Positions 1 through 8,131 of a DNA stretch of 64,000 bases are shown piece after piece. The translations under genes were made by a program, and so were the position numbers. Position 1 is the stretch's first letter; every line of letters begins with the position of its first letter. The notes under the pieces are model-generated. The model had not been told where the DNA came from. It did no database searches and was given only the letters and a program-made list of their open reading frames with translations. This DNA comes from Kibdelosporangium philippinense (GTDB lineage: Bacteria; Actinomycetota; Actinomycetes; Mycobacteriales; Pseudonocardiaceae), in assembly GCF_021390435.2 (NCBI RefSeq), contig NZ_JAJVCN010000004.1, positions 1,282,501 to 1,346,500 of the forward strand, read 5' to 3'.

Positions 1-247
1 TGGCGTACTTGTCCAAAATGGACAAGGCGATCGTCGCGGAGCGCTTGGCTTGGTCGAAGTGTCCCAACTGCTCGTGCACGGAGGCGAGCAGCAGTTGTGC
101 GTTCGCGGTGTCCGGGTGTTCGGCGCCGCATTCGGCGGCAAGCACCTGGATTGCATTGTCGCCCAATGCTGTGGCTTCGGGCAGGTCACCGGAATCGAGG
201 GCCGCCCTCGCCGCAGCGAGGACGGCCACCCCATCGTCGGTTGTCAC
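1..247 (-). CDS. TPR-repeat protein, 3'-truncated by the window edge
   Basis: Only the first 82 codons are visible; the frame stays open to base 1. The GTG start overlaps the stop of the upstream 33-residue peptide gene as GTGA, so the two are translationally coupled. From about residue 45 the sequence reads as a tetratricopeptide helix pair (HPDTANAQLLLASVHEQLG followed by FDQAKRSATIAL), the style seen in large actinobacterial TPR signalling proteins. TPRs bind peptides or proteins, so the neighbouring repeat peptides are possible partners; that link is inference. What follows the TPRs (NB-ARC, CHAT, protease or other domain) lies outside the window. The family call is fairly secure, the function unknown. 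Confidence 0.72.
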   Translation of the reverse strand, partial: MTTDDGVAVLAAARAALDSGDLPEATALGDNAIQVLAAECGAEHPDTANAQLLLASVHEQLGHFDQAKRSATIALSILDKYA

Positions 248-345
248 CGCACGATGAGGCCCTCGGAGTGCTGGTTGTCGGCGGCGCCACCAGCGGTCAC
301 GTCGGTGCGCACGACCAGCTCGTCGCTGTTGATGTCGTTGCTCAT
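244..345 (-). CDS. Short peptide with one ELVVRTD unit (33 aa)
   Basis: ATG start with a GGAGA ribosome site 7 nt upstream; the stop overlaps the GTG of the TPR gene. The product holds DELVVRTDVTAGG, then NQHSE, then the C-terminal GLIVR. The 77-residue peptide encoded just upstream contains the same ELVVRTD(V/I)xAG...NHSE module three times and also ends in a short hydrophobic/Arg tail. There is no signal peptide, no membrane segment and no cysteine. The shared unit, good ribosome site and coupling to the TPR gene support a real gene. I do not recognise the family. It could be a signalling peptide, a substrate of a maturation or protease system, or a small partner of the TPR protein. Confidence 0.62.
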   Translation of the reverse strand: MSNDINSDELVVRTDVTAGGAADNQHSEGLIVR

Positions 346-442
346 CTGCGTCTCCCATCGCCGAGAAGATCTTCAACGGACGACGCACGCTATCGCGAAA
401 AAGGCGGATGAGAAGGTCCATCCCGGCCACATCGGACACAGA

Positions 443-676
443 TCAGATCAACGAGCGGCGGAGGACAAAAGCTTCAGAGTGGTTGGTTTTCTCGTCGTCC
501 CTGGCGCCCGCTTTGACATCAGTGCGCACCACCAGCTCCTCCGAGTGGTTGGCTTTTTCGTCGTCTCGGGCGCCTGCCTTGACGTCGGTGCGCACCACGA
601 GTTCCTCGGAGTGGTTGTCAGGCTCGTAGCCGCCAGCATTGATGTCTGTCCGCACAACCAACTCGTTCTCCTGCAT
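443..676 (-). CDS. Repeat peptide with three ELVVRTD...NHSE units (77 aa)
   Basis: ATG preceded by AAGGAG at good spacing. After MQEN come three tandem units of about 22 residues, each starting ELVVRTD and ending NHSE; units 2 and 3 differ by one residue (A versus T before NHSE). The tail is AFVLRRSLI. At DNA level units 2 and 3 are near-identical 66-bp direct repeats. The peptide is charged, lacks cysteine and has no membrane segment. Repeated units with a conserved start and end resemble precursors cut into several copies, or binding modules; neither has been shown. It lies 97 bp upstream of a one-unit paralogue and a TPR gene on the same strand. No known family is recognised. Confidence 0.65.
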   Translation of the reverse strand: MQENELVVRTDINAGGYEPDNHSEELVVRTDVKAGARDDEKANHSEELVVRTDVKAGARDDEKTNHSEAFVLRRSLI

Positions 677-756
677 GTCCTGCTCCTTTCGTCTGCCTGT
701 AGAGACGTCAGGACACACGCGAACGTTTCCCCAAAAGGACATGGTCAGGAGAGCTT

Positions 757-792
757 CCCGGCCACATGGGACAGACAAACCACGTGGCCGGG
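757..792. repeat. Hairpin built from CGGCCAC repeats
   Basis: CCCGGCCACATGG (757-769) and CCACGTGGCCGGG (780-792) form a 13-bp stem with one mismatch around a 10-nt loop. The 15-mer CGGCCACNTNGGACA occurs at 424-438, 759-773 and 803-817, so copies lie on both sides of the repeat-peptide gene. The hairpin also lies in the gap after the desaturase gene reading leftward, upstream of the repeat peptide. It could be a small dispersed repeat, an operator or a transcript end. Confidence 0.6.
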
Positions 793-824
793 ACACACGC
801 CCCGGCCACTTAGGACACCAAAGA

Positions 825-1763
825 TCAACCCGCCGATTCGGCGCTGACCCGCTTGCGGGCCAGGCGCTCCGCGGTCGGCCACCGCACGTCCCACGCCCAA
901 CCCAGCTTCTCGAAGATCCAGATCGTCCGCGCCGCGATATCAATCTGGCCGCGCAAAACCCCGTGCCGCGCGCACGTCGGGTCGGCGTGGTGGGAGTTGT
1001 GCCACGATTCGCCCATCGACAGGATCGCCAGCGGCCAGAAGTTCGCCGCGCGGTCCCGGCTGGCGAACGGCCGTGCGCCGACCATGTGGCAGATCGAGTT
1101 GATCGACCAGGTCACGTGGTGCAGGAACGCGATCCGGACAAGCCCCGCCCAGAAGAACCCGGTCAGCGCGCCCCACCACGACCAGCTGATCAGCCCGCCG
1201 AGCAGCGCGGGCAAAAGCAAACTTCCGATCGTCCACACGCCGAACAGCTTGTGGACGATCTGGACGTCTTTGTCACGCAACAAGTCCGGCGCGAACCGCT
1301 GGTAGTTGGTGACGTCGCGGGAGAACATCCAGCCCATGTGCGCGTGCCAGAAACCTTTCAGCAACGCGACCGGTGACGTGCCGAACAGCCATGGCGAGTG
1401 CGGGTCGCCCTCGCGGTCGGCGTACGCGTGATGTCTGCGGTGACTGGCGACCCAGAAGATGACCGACCCCTGCACCGCGAAGCTGCCCGCGATGCCGAGC
1501 ACGATCCGCACGGCACGGTTGGCCTTGAACGCGCCGTGGGTGAAGTACCGGTGGTAGCCGACGGTCACGCCGAGTGTGGCGATCACGTACATGCTGGCGG
1601 CCAGTACGAGGTCGAGGACACTCAAACCCCAGCCCCACACCAAGGGCACAGCCGCGATCAGCGCCGCGAACGGCACCAACAGGAAGAGCTTCAAAATGAA
1701 CTGCTGGGCGACTGTACGGCGTTCGCCGAGCAGTGGCGCCGCTCCTGATTCGGTCGTCGTCAC
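825..1763 (-). CDS. Acyl-CoA / fatty acid desaturase
   Basis: Membrane di-iron desaturase of 312 residues, normal for bacterial delta-9 acyl desaturases. All three histidine boxes are present: HRYFTH, HRRHHAYAD and HNSHHADP. Four hydrophobic segments flank them (PFAALIAAVPLVW and following near the N-terminus, and two near LLPALLGGLISW). It should put a cis double bond into saturated acyl chains using electrons from a ferredoxin- or cytochrome-type donor; no such donor is adjacent. The gene stands alone, 40 bp from the end of the heme A synthase gene reading into it. The stop at 825 is followed by the CGGCCAC repeat region. Family call secure, double-bond position not known. Confidence 0.92.
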   Translation of the reverse strand: MTTTESGAAPLLGERRTVAQQFILKLFLLVPFAALIAAVPLVWGWGLSVLDLVLAASMYVIATLGVTVGYHRYFTHGAFKANRAVRIVLGIAGSFAVQGSVIFWVASHRRHHAYADREGDPHSPWLFGTSPVALLKGFWHAHMGWMFSRDVTNYQRFAPDLLRDKDVQIVHKLFGVWTIGSLLLPALLGGLISWSWWGALTGFFWAGLVRIAFLHHVTWSINSICHMVGARPFASRDRAANFWPLAILSMGESWHNSHHADPTCARHGVLRGQIDIAARTIWIFEKLGWAWDVRWPTAERLARKRVSAESAG

Positions 1764-1803
1764 AATTCAGACATTACGTGTCTGGAGTGACGCGAAGATA
1801 GTG

Positions 1804-2739
1804 TCAGAGCGACGCGCCGACGAAATGCTCATGCTCAGTCGCTTCCACAGTGGCCGGTCGTGCACGGCTCCACGCCCACAGCGCCGCCGTCGCGACCGTC
1901 ACCAGCATGGCACCGAAAACGTGCAGGACGACCAGGATACTTGGCACGCCGGTGAAGTACTGCACGAAGCCGAGAGTGCCCTGCGCAAGCACCACGGCGA
2001 GCAGGAGGAAATACCGCTGCCAGATGTCCCGCGCTGACGGTCCACGCCAGAGCAAATAGCCGACGGCCAGCAGTAGCGCGAGGAACGTGTACATGAACGC
2101 GGCGTGTACATGGGCCAGCGTCGAGACAGGCAGCCCCAACCGCGCCACGTCCTTGTCACCCGCGTGTGGACCTGCGCCGGTGACCATCGTGCCCGCGATC
2201 AGCAACCCGACGAGCACAACCGTCTGAGCAACGAGCAAGCGCGGGACCCACGGATGCGTTTGCGGCCGCGCAGGCGCGTCACTTTCACGCAAGGACCGCA
2301 CAAGCATCACGGCGAACCACGCCAGCACGGGCGAGACGACCATGTGAACGGCCACGGTCCACCACAACAGGCCGGTCCGCACGGTGATCCCACCGAGGAC
2401 CGCCTGCACGAACACGCCGCCGAGCATCGCGGCCGACAGCCACAGCACGCGGCGCCGGTGCGGCCGCGACAGCCACGCGGCCAGGAAGCAGAAGCCGCCG
2501 ATGATGCCAACGACGCCCGAAAGCATCCGGTTTCCGAACTCGATCCACTGGTGGAACATCGCCAGTTCGGGATGCTCGACCGGGACCATGCTGCCGGGCA
2601 GGCAGTTCGGCCATTCCGTGCAGCCGAGGCCCGAGCCGGTGACGCGCACGATCGAACCGGTGATCGCGATCGCGACATTGGCGATCACCGCGGCGATGGC
2701 GAAGCCGTACTGCCATTGGACGATCCGCTGCTTCAGCAC
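1804..2739 (-). CDS. ctaA: Heme A synthase (COX15/CtaA)
   Basis: Integral membrane enzyme that oxidises the C8 methyl of heme O to a formyl group, giving heme A for aa3 oxidase. About eight membrane segments are visible. The heme-ligand histidines fall in the expected motifs: FHQWIEF, VAVHMVVSP, LAHVHAAFMY and VVLHVFGAML. I chose GTG at 2739 (LKQRIVQWQYGF) because the longer frame to 2856 would run into the upstream permease gene and gives an unconserved, non-hydrophobic extension. It is 311 residues, typical of the actinobacterial form. The ABC exporter genes lie immediately upstream on the same strand with a 38-nt gap. Confidence 0.93.
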   Translation of the reverse strand: MLKQRIVQWQYGFAIAAVIANVAIAITGSIVRVTGSGLGCTEWPNCLPGSMVPVEHPELAMFHQWIEFGNRMLSGVVGIIGGFCFLAAWLSRPHRRRVLWLSAAMLGGVFVQAVLGGITVRTGLLWWTVAVHMVVSPVLAWFAVMLVRSLRESDAPARPQTHPWVPRLLVAQTVVLVGLLIAGTMVTGAGPHAGDKDVARLGLPVSTLAHVHAAFMYTFLALLLAVGYLLWRGPSARDIWQRYFLLLAVVLAQGTLGFVQYFTGVPSILVVLHVFGAMLVTVATAALWAWSRARPATVEATEHEHFVGASL

Positions 2740-2777
2740 ACCGCCGATGGTATGCGTAGCGTGCCGAGTGATCGACT

Positions 2778-3581
2778 TCAGGTCAGGCGAGTTGTGCGCC
2801 CGGCCACCACAGCGGCGACGACACCCCACGCGACCAGCACGATCACCGGCTGCCACCCGGGGCCCCCGCTGCTGAGCGCCTGGTGGATGCCTTCGGTCAG
2901 CGCGCCGGACGGCAGCAGTTCGACGATCCCGGCGACACCGGAAGGCATCGACTCGGCCCGTACGATGATCCCGCCAGCCAGCAGCAGCACGAACCAGATG
3001 ATGTTCGCCAGCGCGAGCACGAGCTCAGCCCGCAGGGTTCCGCCGAGCAACACACCGAGCGCGCCGAACGTCAACGCGCCGAGTACGGCGAGCACGACGC
3101 TCCACAGCACACCGCCGATCGAGGGCGACCAGCCGAGCAGAAGCGCGATCACGCCGAGCACGATCAGCTGGATCGCGACGACCGTGATCCCGGCGAGCAC
3201 CCGTCCACCGACGAGCATCCAACGGGGGAGCGCGGTCGCGGCGAGCCGTTTGAGTACGCCATAGCGCCGGTCGAAACCGAGCGCGATCGCCTGCCCGGTG
3301 AACGCTGAGGACATCACGGCGAGCGCGAAGATCCGCGGCACGACCGCGTCAACGCGCGGCTCCGGCAACGAGATGATGTCGATCAAGGTGAGCCCGACCA
3401 GCAGCGCGATCGGGATCAGCAACGTGAGCAGGATCTGCTCACCGTTGCGCAGCGTCAGCTTGGTTTCCGTGCGTGCGTGCGCGAGCAGCATGCGCGGCTT
3501 GCTCCCAGCGCCGGGCTCGGGGCGGAACGTGCCAGCGGGGAACCGTGAGTTGACTCCGTTGGAAGCGGCTGTGGCCGTCAA
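2778..3581 (-). CDS. ABC-2 type transporter permease
   Basis: Membrane partner of the ATPase encoded just upstream. Six hydrophobic segments follow a short cytoplasmic N-terminus (LLAHARTETKLTLRNGEQ), the DrrB-like arrangement of drug/lipid exporters. The start is uncertain. A TTG at 3581 overlaps the ATPase stop as TTGA and gives an N-terminus with the FPAGTFRPEPG stretch common in this family; ATG at 3491 is the alternative. The pair is commonly found next to ctaA in actinomycetes, so a role in cytochrome oxidase assembly or heme-related export is sometimes assumed; the substrate is not visible here. Confidence 0.86.
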   Translation of the reverse strand: MTATAASNGVNSRFPAGTFRPEPGAGSKPRMLLAHARTETKLTLRNGEQILLTLLIPIALLVGLTLIDIISLPEPRVDAVVPRIFALAVMSSAFTGQAIALGFDRRYGVLKRLAATALPRWMLVGGRVLAGITVVAIQLIVLGVIALLLGWSPSIGGVLWSVVLAVLGALTFGALGVLLGGTLRAELVLALANIIWFVLLLAGGIIVRAESMPSGVAGIVELLPSGALTEGIHQALSSGGPGWQPVIVLVAWGVVAAVVAGRTTRLT

Positions 3582-4513
3582 CGCAACTCCCGTCCGGTCA
3601 ATTCGAGGAACACGTCCTCGAGACTGCGCCGGCCGACATGCAGTTCCTCGGCCAGCACTCCTTGTTGGGCACACCACGCCGTCACAGTCGAGACTACCTG
3701 CGGGTCGACGCGCCCGGTAACGATGTATGTACCCAAAGCAGCTTCGGCGACGTGACAGCCTTCGGGCAACGCGGCGGTCAGCAGCGAGGTGTCCAACCCG
3801 GGCCGCGCCTTGAAACGCAGTTGCTGGCAGTCGGGGTCCTCGGTGGTCAGCTGCGCCGGGCTGCCCTCGGCGACGACCCGGCCGTGATCAACGATCACCA
3901 CATGGTCGGCGAGCGTCTCGGCCTCTTCCATCAGGTGCGTGGTCAGCAGCACGGTCACGCCGTCCGTGCGCAACGCCGTCACCAGGTCCCAGACCAGGCG
4001 GCGCGCCTGCGGGTCCATTCCGGACGTCGGCTCGTCGAGGAAAACCAGCTCGGGGCGGCCGACAAGGGCGCACGCCAGCGACAACCGCTGTTGCTGCCCG
4101 CCGGACAACCGCTTGTACGGGGTCCGCAACGCGTTGGTGAGGCCGAGGACGTCCAGCAGCCAGTCGGGGTCGAGCGGGTTCGCCGCGCACGACGCCACGA
4201 GCTTGAGCATCTCGCCCGCGCGCACGCCCGGGTACGCACCGCCGCCCTGCGGCATCACGCCGATGCGCGGGCGCAGCTTGTCGCTGTCGGCGTGGGGATC
4301 GAGGCCAAGCACGCGGACCCGGCCTGCGTCAGGGCGCAGGAACCCTTCGCACACCTCGACCGTCGTTGTTTTGCCCGCACCATTGGGCCCGAGCAACGCG
4401 AGGACGTTGCCCTGCGTAAGCCTGAGTTCGAGGCCGTCGACGGCGGTGGTCGAGCCGTAGCGCTTGACCAATCCCGACACCTCGACGGCAGGACGGGTTC
4501 CGGACGCGCTCAC
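3578..4513 (-). CDS. ABC transporter ATP-binding protein (DrrA-like)
   Basis: Cytoplasmic nucleotide-binding subunit of 311 residues. Walker A GPNGAGKTTT lies near residue 44, the Q-loop at GVMPQGG, the signature at LSGGQQQR, Walker B at LVFLDEPTSGMD and the H-loop at LLTTHLMEEAE. A C-terminal domain of about 90 residues, as in DrrA-type exporters, ends with SLEDVFLELTGREL. GTG at 4513 is chosen because the conserved VEVSGLVKRYG begins ten residues in; the much longer open frame upstream overlaps the mannosyltransferase gene. It starts 11 nt after the mannosyltransferase stop and overlaps the permease by 4 nt, so the three genes form an operon. Confidence 0.92.
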   Translation of the reverse strand: MSASGTRPAVEVSGLVKRYGSTTAVDGLELRLTQGNVLALLGPNGAGKTTTVEVCEGFLRPDAGRVRVLGLDPHADSDKLRPRIGVMPQGGGAYPGVRAGEMLKLVASCAANPLDPDWLLDVLGLTNALRTPYKRLSGGQQQRLSLACALVGRPELVFLDEPTSGMDPQARRLVWDLVTALRTDGVTVLLTTHLMEEAETLADHVVIVDHGRVVAEGSPAQLTTEDPDCQQLRFKARPGLDTSLLTAALPEGCHVAEAALGTYIVTGRVDPQVVSTVTAWCAQQGVLAEELHVGRRSLEDVFLELTGRELR

Positions 4514-4524
4514 AACGTAAGAGC

Positions 4525-6159
4525 CTAGGGGGTGGCCGATGCGCTGTCTGTGTGCCCCTCGGCAGGAGCGACCCGGGTCACCTTGCGCGGCAGCAACGGC
4601 ACCTTGCGGTTCAGCCAGAAAAGCAGCCCAGCCAACACGATGATCGCCGCGATGTACGCGAAAACCATGACGTACGTGCGGCCGGTGAACGTGCCGCCGG
4701 TGGTCGGCAGCAGCACCGACGCGATCGTGCATCCCATGGTGGCGAGGTTGCGGAACCGCTTGGTCCCGGCAAGCGACGCGGCCAGCGGGATCGCCGGGAA
4801 CAGCAGGTACCAGGGCTGCATCGCCGGGTGCAGGATCAGGAACGCGGCCAGCGAGACGCCGAGGCCGGTCATCACGCTGCGCCTGCCATTGAGACAGTCC
4901 CACATCATCTTGACCGTGATGACGGCTGCGGTGGCGTAGCCGAGCAGCGTGAAGATCTCCAGCACGGCGGTGGTGTGGTTGCCGAGGCCCAGCGTGATGC
5001 CCAGGACGCCGCCCAGGTTGCCCAGTTCGGAGACCGGCGACATCCAGCTGCGGACAAGGCTTGGCGTGTCCAGCGCGCCGACCCAACCGAACCCGAGCCC
5101 TGTGCCAAGGCATGCGGCGGTCATCGTGACGGCCGCCGTAAACACGAAAAGCCCACCGACCGCGAACAACCGCGGAACGCCACCGCCCCATCTGCGGGTG
5201 ACCTGCACGCCAACGAACGCGGCGGCCACGAGCGCGGGAAGTTTGACGGCCGCGCCCAGCGTGATGACCGCGACGCCGAGCAGGACGAACGTCCATTCCC
5301 TGCGCAGCGACGCGATCGGCGGATCACCGGGCCTTGGCAGGTAGCGGAAGGCGATCTCGGCGCCCGCCATCATCAGGCCGATCGCCAGCGCCTCGTTGTG
5401 CACGCCGCCGACCAGGTGGAACAGCACAAGCGGGTTGGCCGCGCCGAACCACAGTGCGGTGACGGGTTGTACGCCGAACCGTCGCGCCAACCGCGGCAGC
5501 GCCCAGACGAACAGCGCGATACCGACGATCGCGAGCAGGCGCTGGGTGAGCACGCCGGTGACCACGTGGTTGCCGGTCACGGAGTTGAGCAGGTGACCGA
5601 GGAACAGGAACAGCGGACCGTAGGGTGCGGGCGTGTCACGCCACATGTTCGACACGCCACGGGTCAGCGGGTGATCTTGGCCAAGCGCTTGGCCGGGACC
5701 CAGTTCGTACGGGTCGAGGCCAAGCGACACGATCGAGCTCTGCGCCAGGTAGCTGTAGACGTCCTTGGAGAACAGCGGCATGGCGAAGACGAGGGGAACG
5801 CCCCACATCATCAGCGTGCGGTTGAGCTGTGCCCGGCTGATCAGCCTGCCGCGGCCCGGTTTCGCGAACTTCCCGAGCAGCAGCCACGACGAGATGATCA
5901 TGCCCATGCCCAGCGTGCCGACCCCGAGGGAGACAGCGGGGATCCGGGCGAAAAGGCCGAGAACGGGCACACTCGGCAGCGGGTTGAAGATCGGCAGCGC
6001 GCCCGCCCCGAGTGAGCCGAAGACCAGCAGCAGCGACCCGATGGTGCCGAACCGGCGGATCAGATCCAGCTCGCGGCAGTCTTTGTCGTCCAACGGTGGC
6101 GGCTTCGCCACGACAGCCGGGACCGCCACATCGACCGGCGCAGGCTCGCTCACCACCAC
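4525..6159 (-). CDS. mptB: Polyprenol-phosphomannose-dependent alpha-1,6-mannosyltransferase, MptB-like
   Basis: Polytopic GT-C protein of 544 residues with roughly 13 membrane segments. The first extracytoplasmic loop carries the acidic motif FSKDVYSYLAQ, and DPYELGPG and GGVHNEALAIGL follow, all characteristic of MptA/MptB proteins that extend the alpha-1,6-mannan core of lipomannan on the outer face of the membrane using decaprenyl-phosphomannose. The N-terminal 40 residues are Pro/Ala rich and cytoplasmic. It heads an apparent transcription unit with the ABC exporter and ctaA. MptA and MptB are hard to separate by eye; MptB is the better fit for a single gene outside mycolate-forming families. 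Confidence 0.83.
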   Translation of the reverse strand: MVVSEPAPVDVAVPAVVAKPPPLDDKDCRELDLIRRFGTIGSLLLVFGSLGAGALPIFNPLPSVPVLGLFARIPAVSLGVGTLGMGMIISSWLLLGKFAKPGRGRLISRAQLNRTLMMWGVPLVFAMPLFSKDVYSYLAQSSIVSLGLDPYELGPGQALGQDHPLTRGVSNMWRDTPAPYGPLFLFLGHLLNSVTGNHVVTGVLTQRLLAIVGIALFVWALPRLARRFGVQPVTALWFGAANPLVLFHLVGGVHNEALAIGLMMAGAEIAFRYLPRPGDPPIASLRREWTFVLLGVAVITLGAAVKLPALVAAAFVGVQVTRRWGGGVPRLFAVGGLFVFTAAVTMTAACLGTGLGFGWVGALDTPSLVRSWMSPVSELGNLGGVLGITLGLGNHTTAVLEIFTLLGYATAAVITVKMMWDCLNGRRSVMTGLGVSLAAFLILHPAMQPWYLLFPAIPLAASLAGTKRFRNLATMGCTIASVLLPTTGGTFTGRTYVMVFAYIAAIIVLAGLLFWLNRKVPLLPRKVTRVAPAEGHTDSASATP

Positions 6160-6188
6160 GCCGGAAGCGTATCGGCAGCTTGGACGGC

Positions 6189-6647
6189 CTAACCCAGCAG
6201 CCGGGTGAGGGCCTCGGCGCCGGAACCGGCGAGTTCCCGCAACAACAGCCGCGTATTGGTCTCGACGACGCCGTAACTGCCGGGTAGCGCCATCACCACC
6301 TCGTCGAGTTCGGCGACGTCGCGGCAGGCGACCGTGAGCGTGTAGTCCCAGCGTCCGGTCACGTGCGCCCCGCTGAGCACGGCAGGCAGCGTGAGCAGCG
6401 CGGCTTCCAACTCGGCGTGATCAGGTCCTGGACGTAGACGGACGTCGATGAACGCTTTCAGCGGACGACCAAGCGCGGCCATGTCGACCTCGGCCCGGAA
6501 GCCGCTGATGATGCCGGACTCCTGCAGTTTCCGGACGCGCTCGGCGGTGGCGGTCGGGCTGAGCCGGACGCGTTCGGCCAGATCACGGAAGCTGACCCGG
6601 CCATCCCGGATAAGCTCGCTGAGGATAACTTTGTCGATCGCATCCAT
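6189..6647 (-). CDS. Lrp/AsnC family transcriptional regulator
   Basis: 152 residues: N-terminal winged helix (IDKVILSELIRDGRVSFRDLAERVRLSPTA split over two helices) and a C-terminal RAM ligand-binding domain from about residue 65 (AFIDVRLRPG, GRWDYTLTVACRD). Start set at ATG 6647; a GTG immediately before it is also in frame. It is divergently placed, 82 bp from the PLP-dependent sulfur amino acid enzyme, the usual arrangement for an Lrp protein that controls its neighbour in response to an amino acid, here perhaps methionine or cysteine (inference). Confidence 0.9.
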   Translation of the reverse strand: MDAIDKVILSELIRDGRVSFRDLAERVRLSPTATAERVRKLQESGIISGFRAEVDMAALGRPLKAFIDVRLRPGPDHAELEAALLTLPAVLSGAHVTGRWDYTLTVACRDVAELDEVVMALPGSYGVVETNTRLLLRELAGSGAEALTRLLG

Positions 6648-6729
6648 CACTGGATTATCTGTGGCTCTTCAGCGTTTTCGCCACATGAATCGAAGCCACC
6701 TGAACCCCGGTGAGTCGTATGGTCAGCGC

Positions 6730-7845
6730 ATGAATCGTCCAGCGAAATCAGTGGGCTACGTCGCGCGAACCCGGCCGGTCGTGCCGCCGATCTACCAGTC
6801 GGCCACGTTCTATCTAGACGACATCGCCTACAAGGACATCCAAGGCAACGGTGGCCTGAGCGAGCACTGGTACAGCCGGTTCGCCAACCCAACGGTCGAC
6901 GCGGCGGCCGCGGAGATCGGCGAGTTGGAGGGTGCCGAAGCCGCGTTGATGACCGCGTCGGGGATGGCCGCGATCGCGACAACACTGCTGACGCTGTTGC
7001 AGAGCGGCAGACGGATCGTTTCCGCGCGTCAGGTGTATGGCGACACTCGGGATTTGTTGCTTCGCGACCTTCCTGCGCTTGGGTTTGACGTGACCATGGT
7101 CGACGCGGCCGATCTCGACGAATGGCGGTCCGCGATCGCTTTGGGCCCGACGGCGATTGTCTATGCGGAGACCCTGTCGAACCCGCAGCTTGAGCTCACA
7201 GACCTGGCCGCGGTGGCCTCCCTGGCCCACGAGGCCGGAGCCAAGATGGTCGTGGACAGCACTTTCGCCACTCCGTACACGGTCAAGCCGTTGAGCCTCG
7301 GCGCTGATGTCGTCGTGCACTCGGCAACGAAGTTCCTCAGTGGACACTCGGACGTGATCGCGGGCGCGGTTGTGGCCGACCGTGACACGGTGACCTCGAT
7401 CCAGCGTCGGGTGATCACGTTCGGCGGTTGCTTGGACGCCCATGCCGCTTTTCTCGTTTGGCGCGGCTTGCAGACGTTCGACGTCCGGATGGAGCGCGCG
7501 CAGGCGACCGCGCGGGCGCTGTCTGATCGTCTTCGGGCCAACCCCGAGGTGGCTTCGGTGCGCTATCCGGGCAATGGCGCGATGGTCGCTTTCACCGTCC
7601 ACGGCGGCAACGATCGGGCGCTCGCGGTTATGCGTCACCTGACGGTCGCTTCCGAGGCAACGAGCCTCGGGGGAGTGGAGACGTTGGTAAGCACGCCGTT
7701 CAACTCCTCGCATTTCTCGCTGAGCGCCGAGGAACTGGCCGCCGCCCGCATCGACGCCGGGATGCTGAGGTTCTCCTGCGGCATCGAGAACGCCGAAGCG
7801 CTGATCGCCGACGTCGAGCAGGCACTGATGGCAACGAACCCCTGA
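6730..7845 (+). CDS. PLP-dependent Cys/Met metabolism enzyme (gamma-lyase/synthase type)
   Basis: 371 residues of the transsulfuration family (fold type I PLP). Landmarks: SEHWYSRFANPTVDA near the N-terminus, the cofactor-stacking region TASGMAAIATTLL, the DSTFATPYTVKPL motif and the Schiff-base lysine in VVHSATKFLSGHSDV. It may be methionine gamma-lyase, cystathionine gamma-lyase or a gamma-synthase; the divergent Lrp regulator suggests an inducible catabolic lyase. ATG 6730 is preferred over far upstream in-frame starts because those would cross the Lrp promoter, and the RTRPVVPPIYQSATF start matches family N-termini. Confidence 0.88.
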   Translation: MNRPAKSVGYVARTRPVVPPIYQSATFYLDDIAYKDIQGNGGLSEHWYSRFANPTVDAAAAEIGELEGAEAALMTASGMAAIATTLLTLLQSGRRIVSARQVYGDTRDLLLRDLPALGFDVTMVDAADLDEWRSAIALGPTAIVYAETLSNPQLELTDLAAVASLAHEAGAKMVVDSTFATPYTVKPLSLGADVVVHSATKFLSGHSDVIAGAVVADRDTVTSIQRRVITFGGCLDAHAAFLVWRGLQTFDVRMERAQATARALSDRLRANPEVASVRYPGNGAMVAFTVHGGNDRALAVMRHLTVASEATSLGGVETLVSTPFNSSHFSLSAEELAAARIDAGMLRFSCGIENAEALIADVEQALMATNP

Positions 7846-7854
7846 CGGATGGCA

Positions 7855-8131
7855 AATATCGGATACGAAACCTGATGCTGCGCGGCGTTGTGGTTCAGCC
7901 GCGGCGGGCATCGACGGCAGGCTTACCGGTTCGCCACCCTATTTCGGATATGAAACCTGGGATTCCGCCGGTGTTGTCGCCGACTGGCGTAGGCGCCTTG
8001 TCCTCGCCGCCCGACTGGCTGCTGCGCCGTGAAGCGAGCCTACATCGGATACGAAACCCGATAGACGAGATCCGAGACCCGATGTAGGACAAGCGAGACC
8101 CGATGTAGGAAATACGACACCCGATATAGAC
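7855..8131. repeat. AT-rich repeat patch with four 21-bp tandem units
   Basis: The 554-bp gap after the PLP enzyme gene holds no convincing gene. Four 21-bp units lie head to tail at 8046-8066, 8067-8087, 8088-8108 and 8109-8129, each built on (C/G)GA...ACCCGAT(G/A)TAG. Single related copies occur at 7859-7880 (ATATCGGATACGAAACC) and 7944-7957 (TCGGATATGAAACC). Their AT content stands out from the surroundings. Related sequences recur elsewhere in this window, including inside genes. From 8132 to 8399 I see nothing clear. Confidence 0.72.

Noticed and set aside
50..847. Long plus-strand open frame across the repeat-peptide region
   Set aside because: It is antisense to the two peptide genes and the TPR gene; the repeated ELVVRTD unit, ribosome sites and coupling are all on the minus strand.
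8046..8129. CRISPR-like short repeats
   Set aside because: The 21-bp units are contiguous without spacers and no cas gene is present. The same holds for the 22-bp units at 50465-50574.
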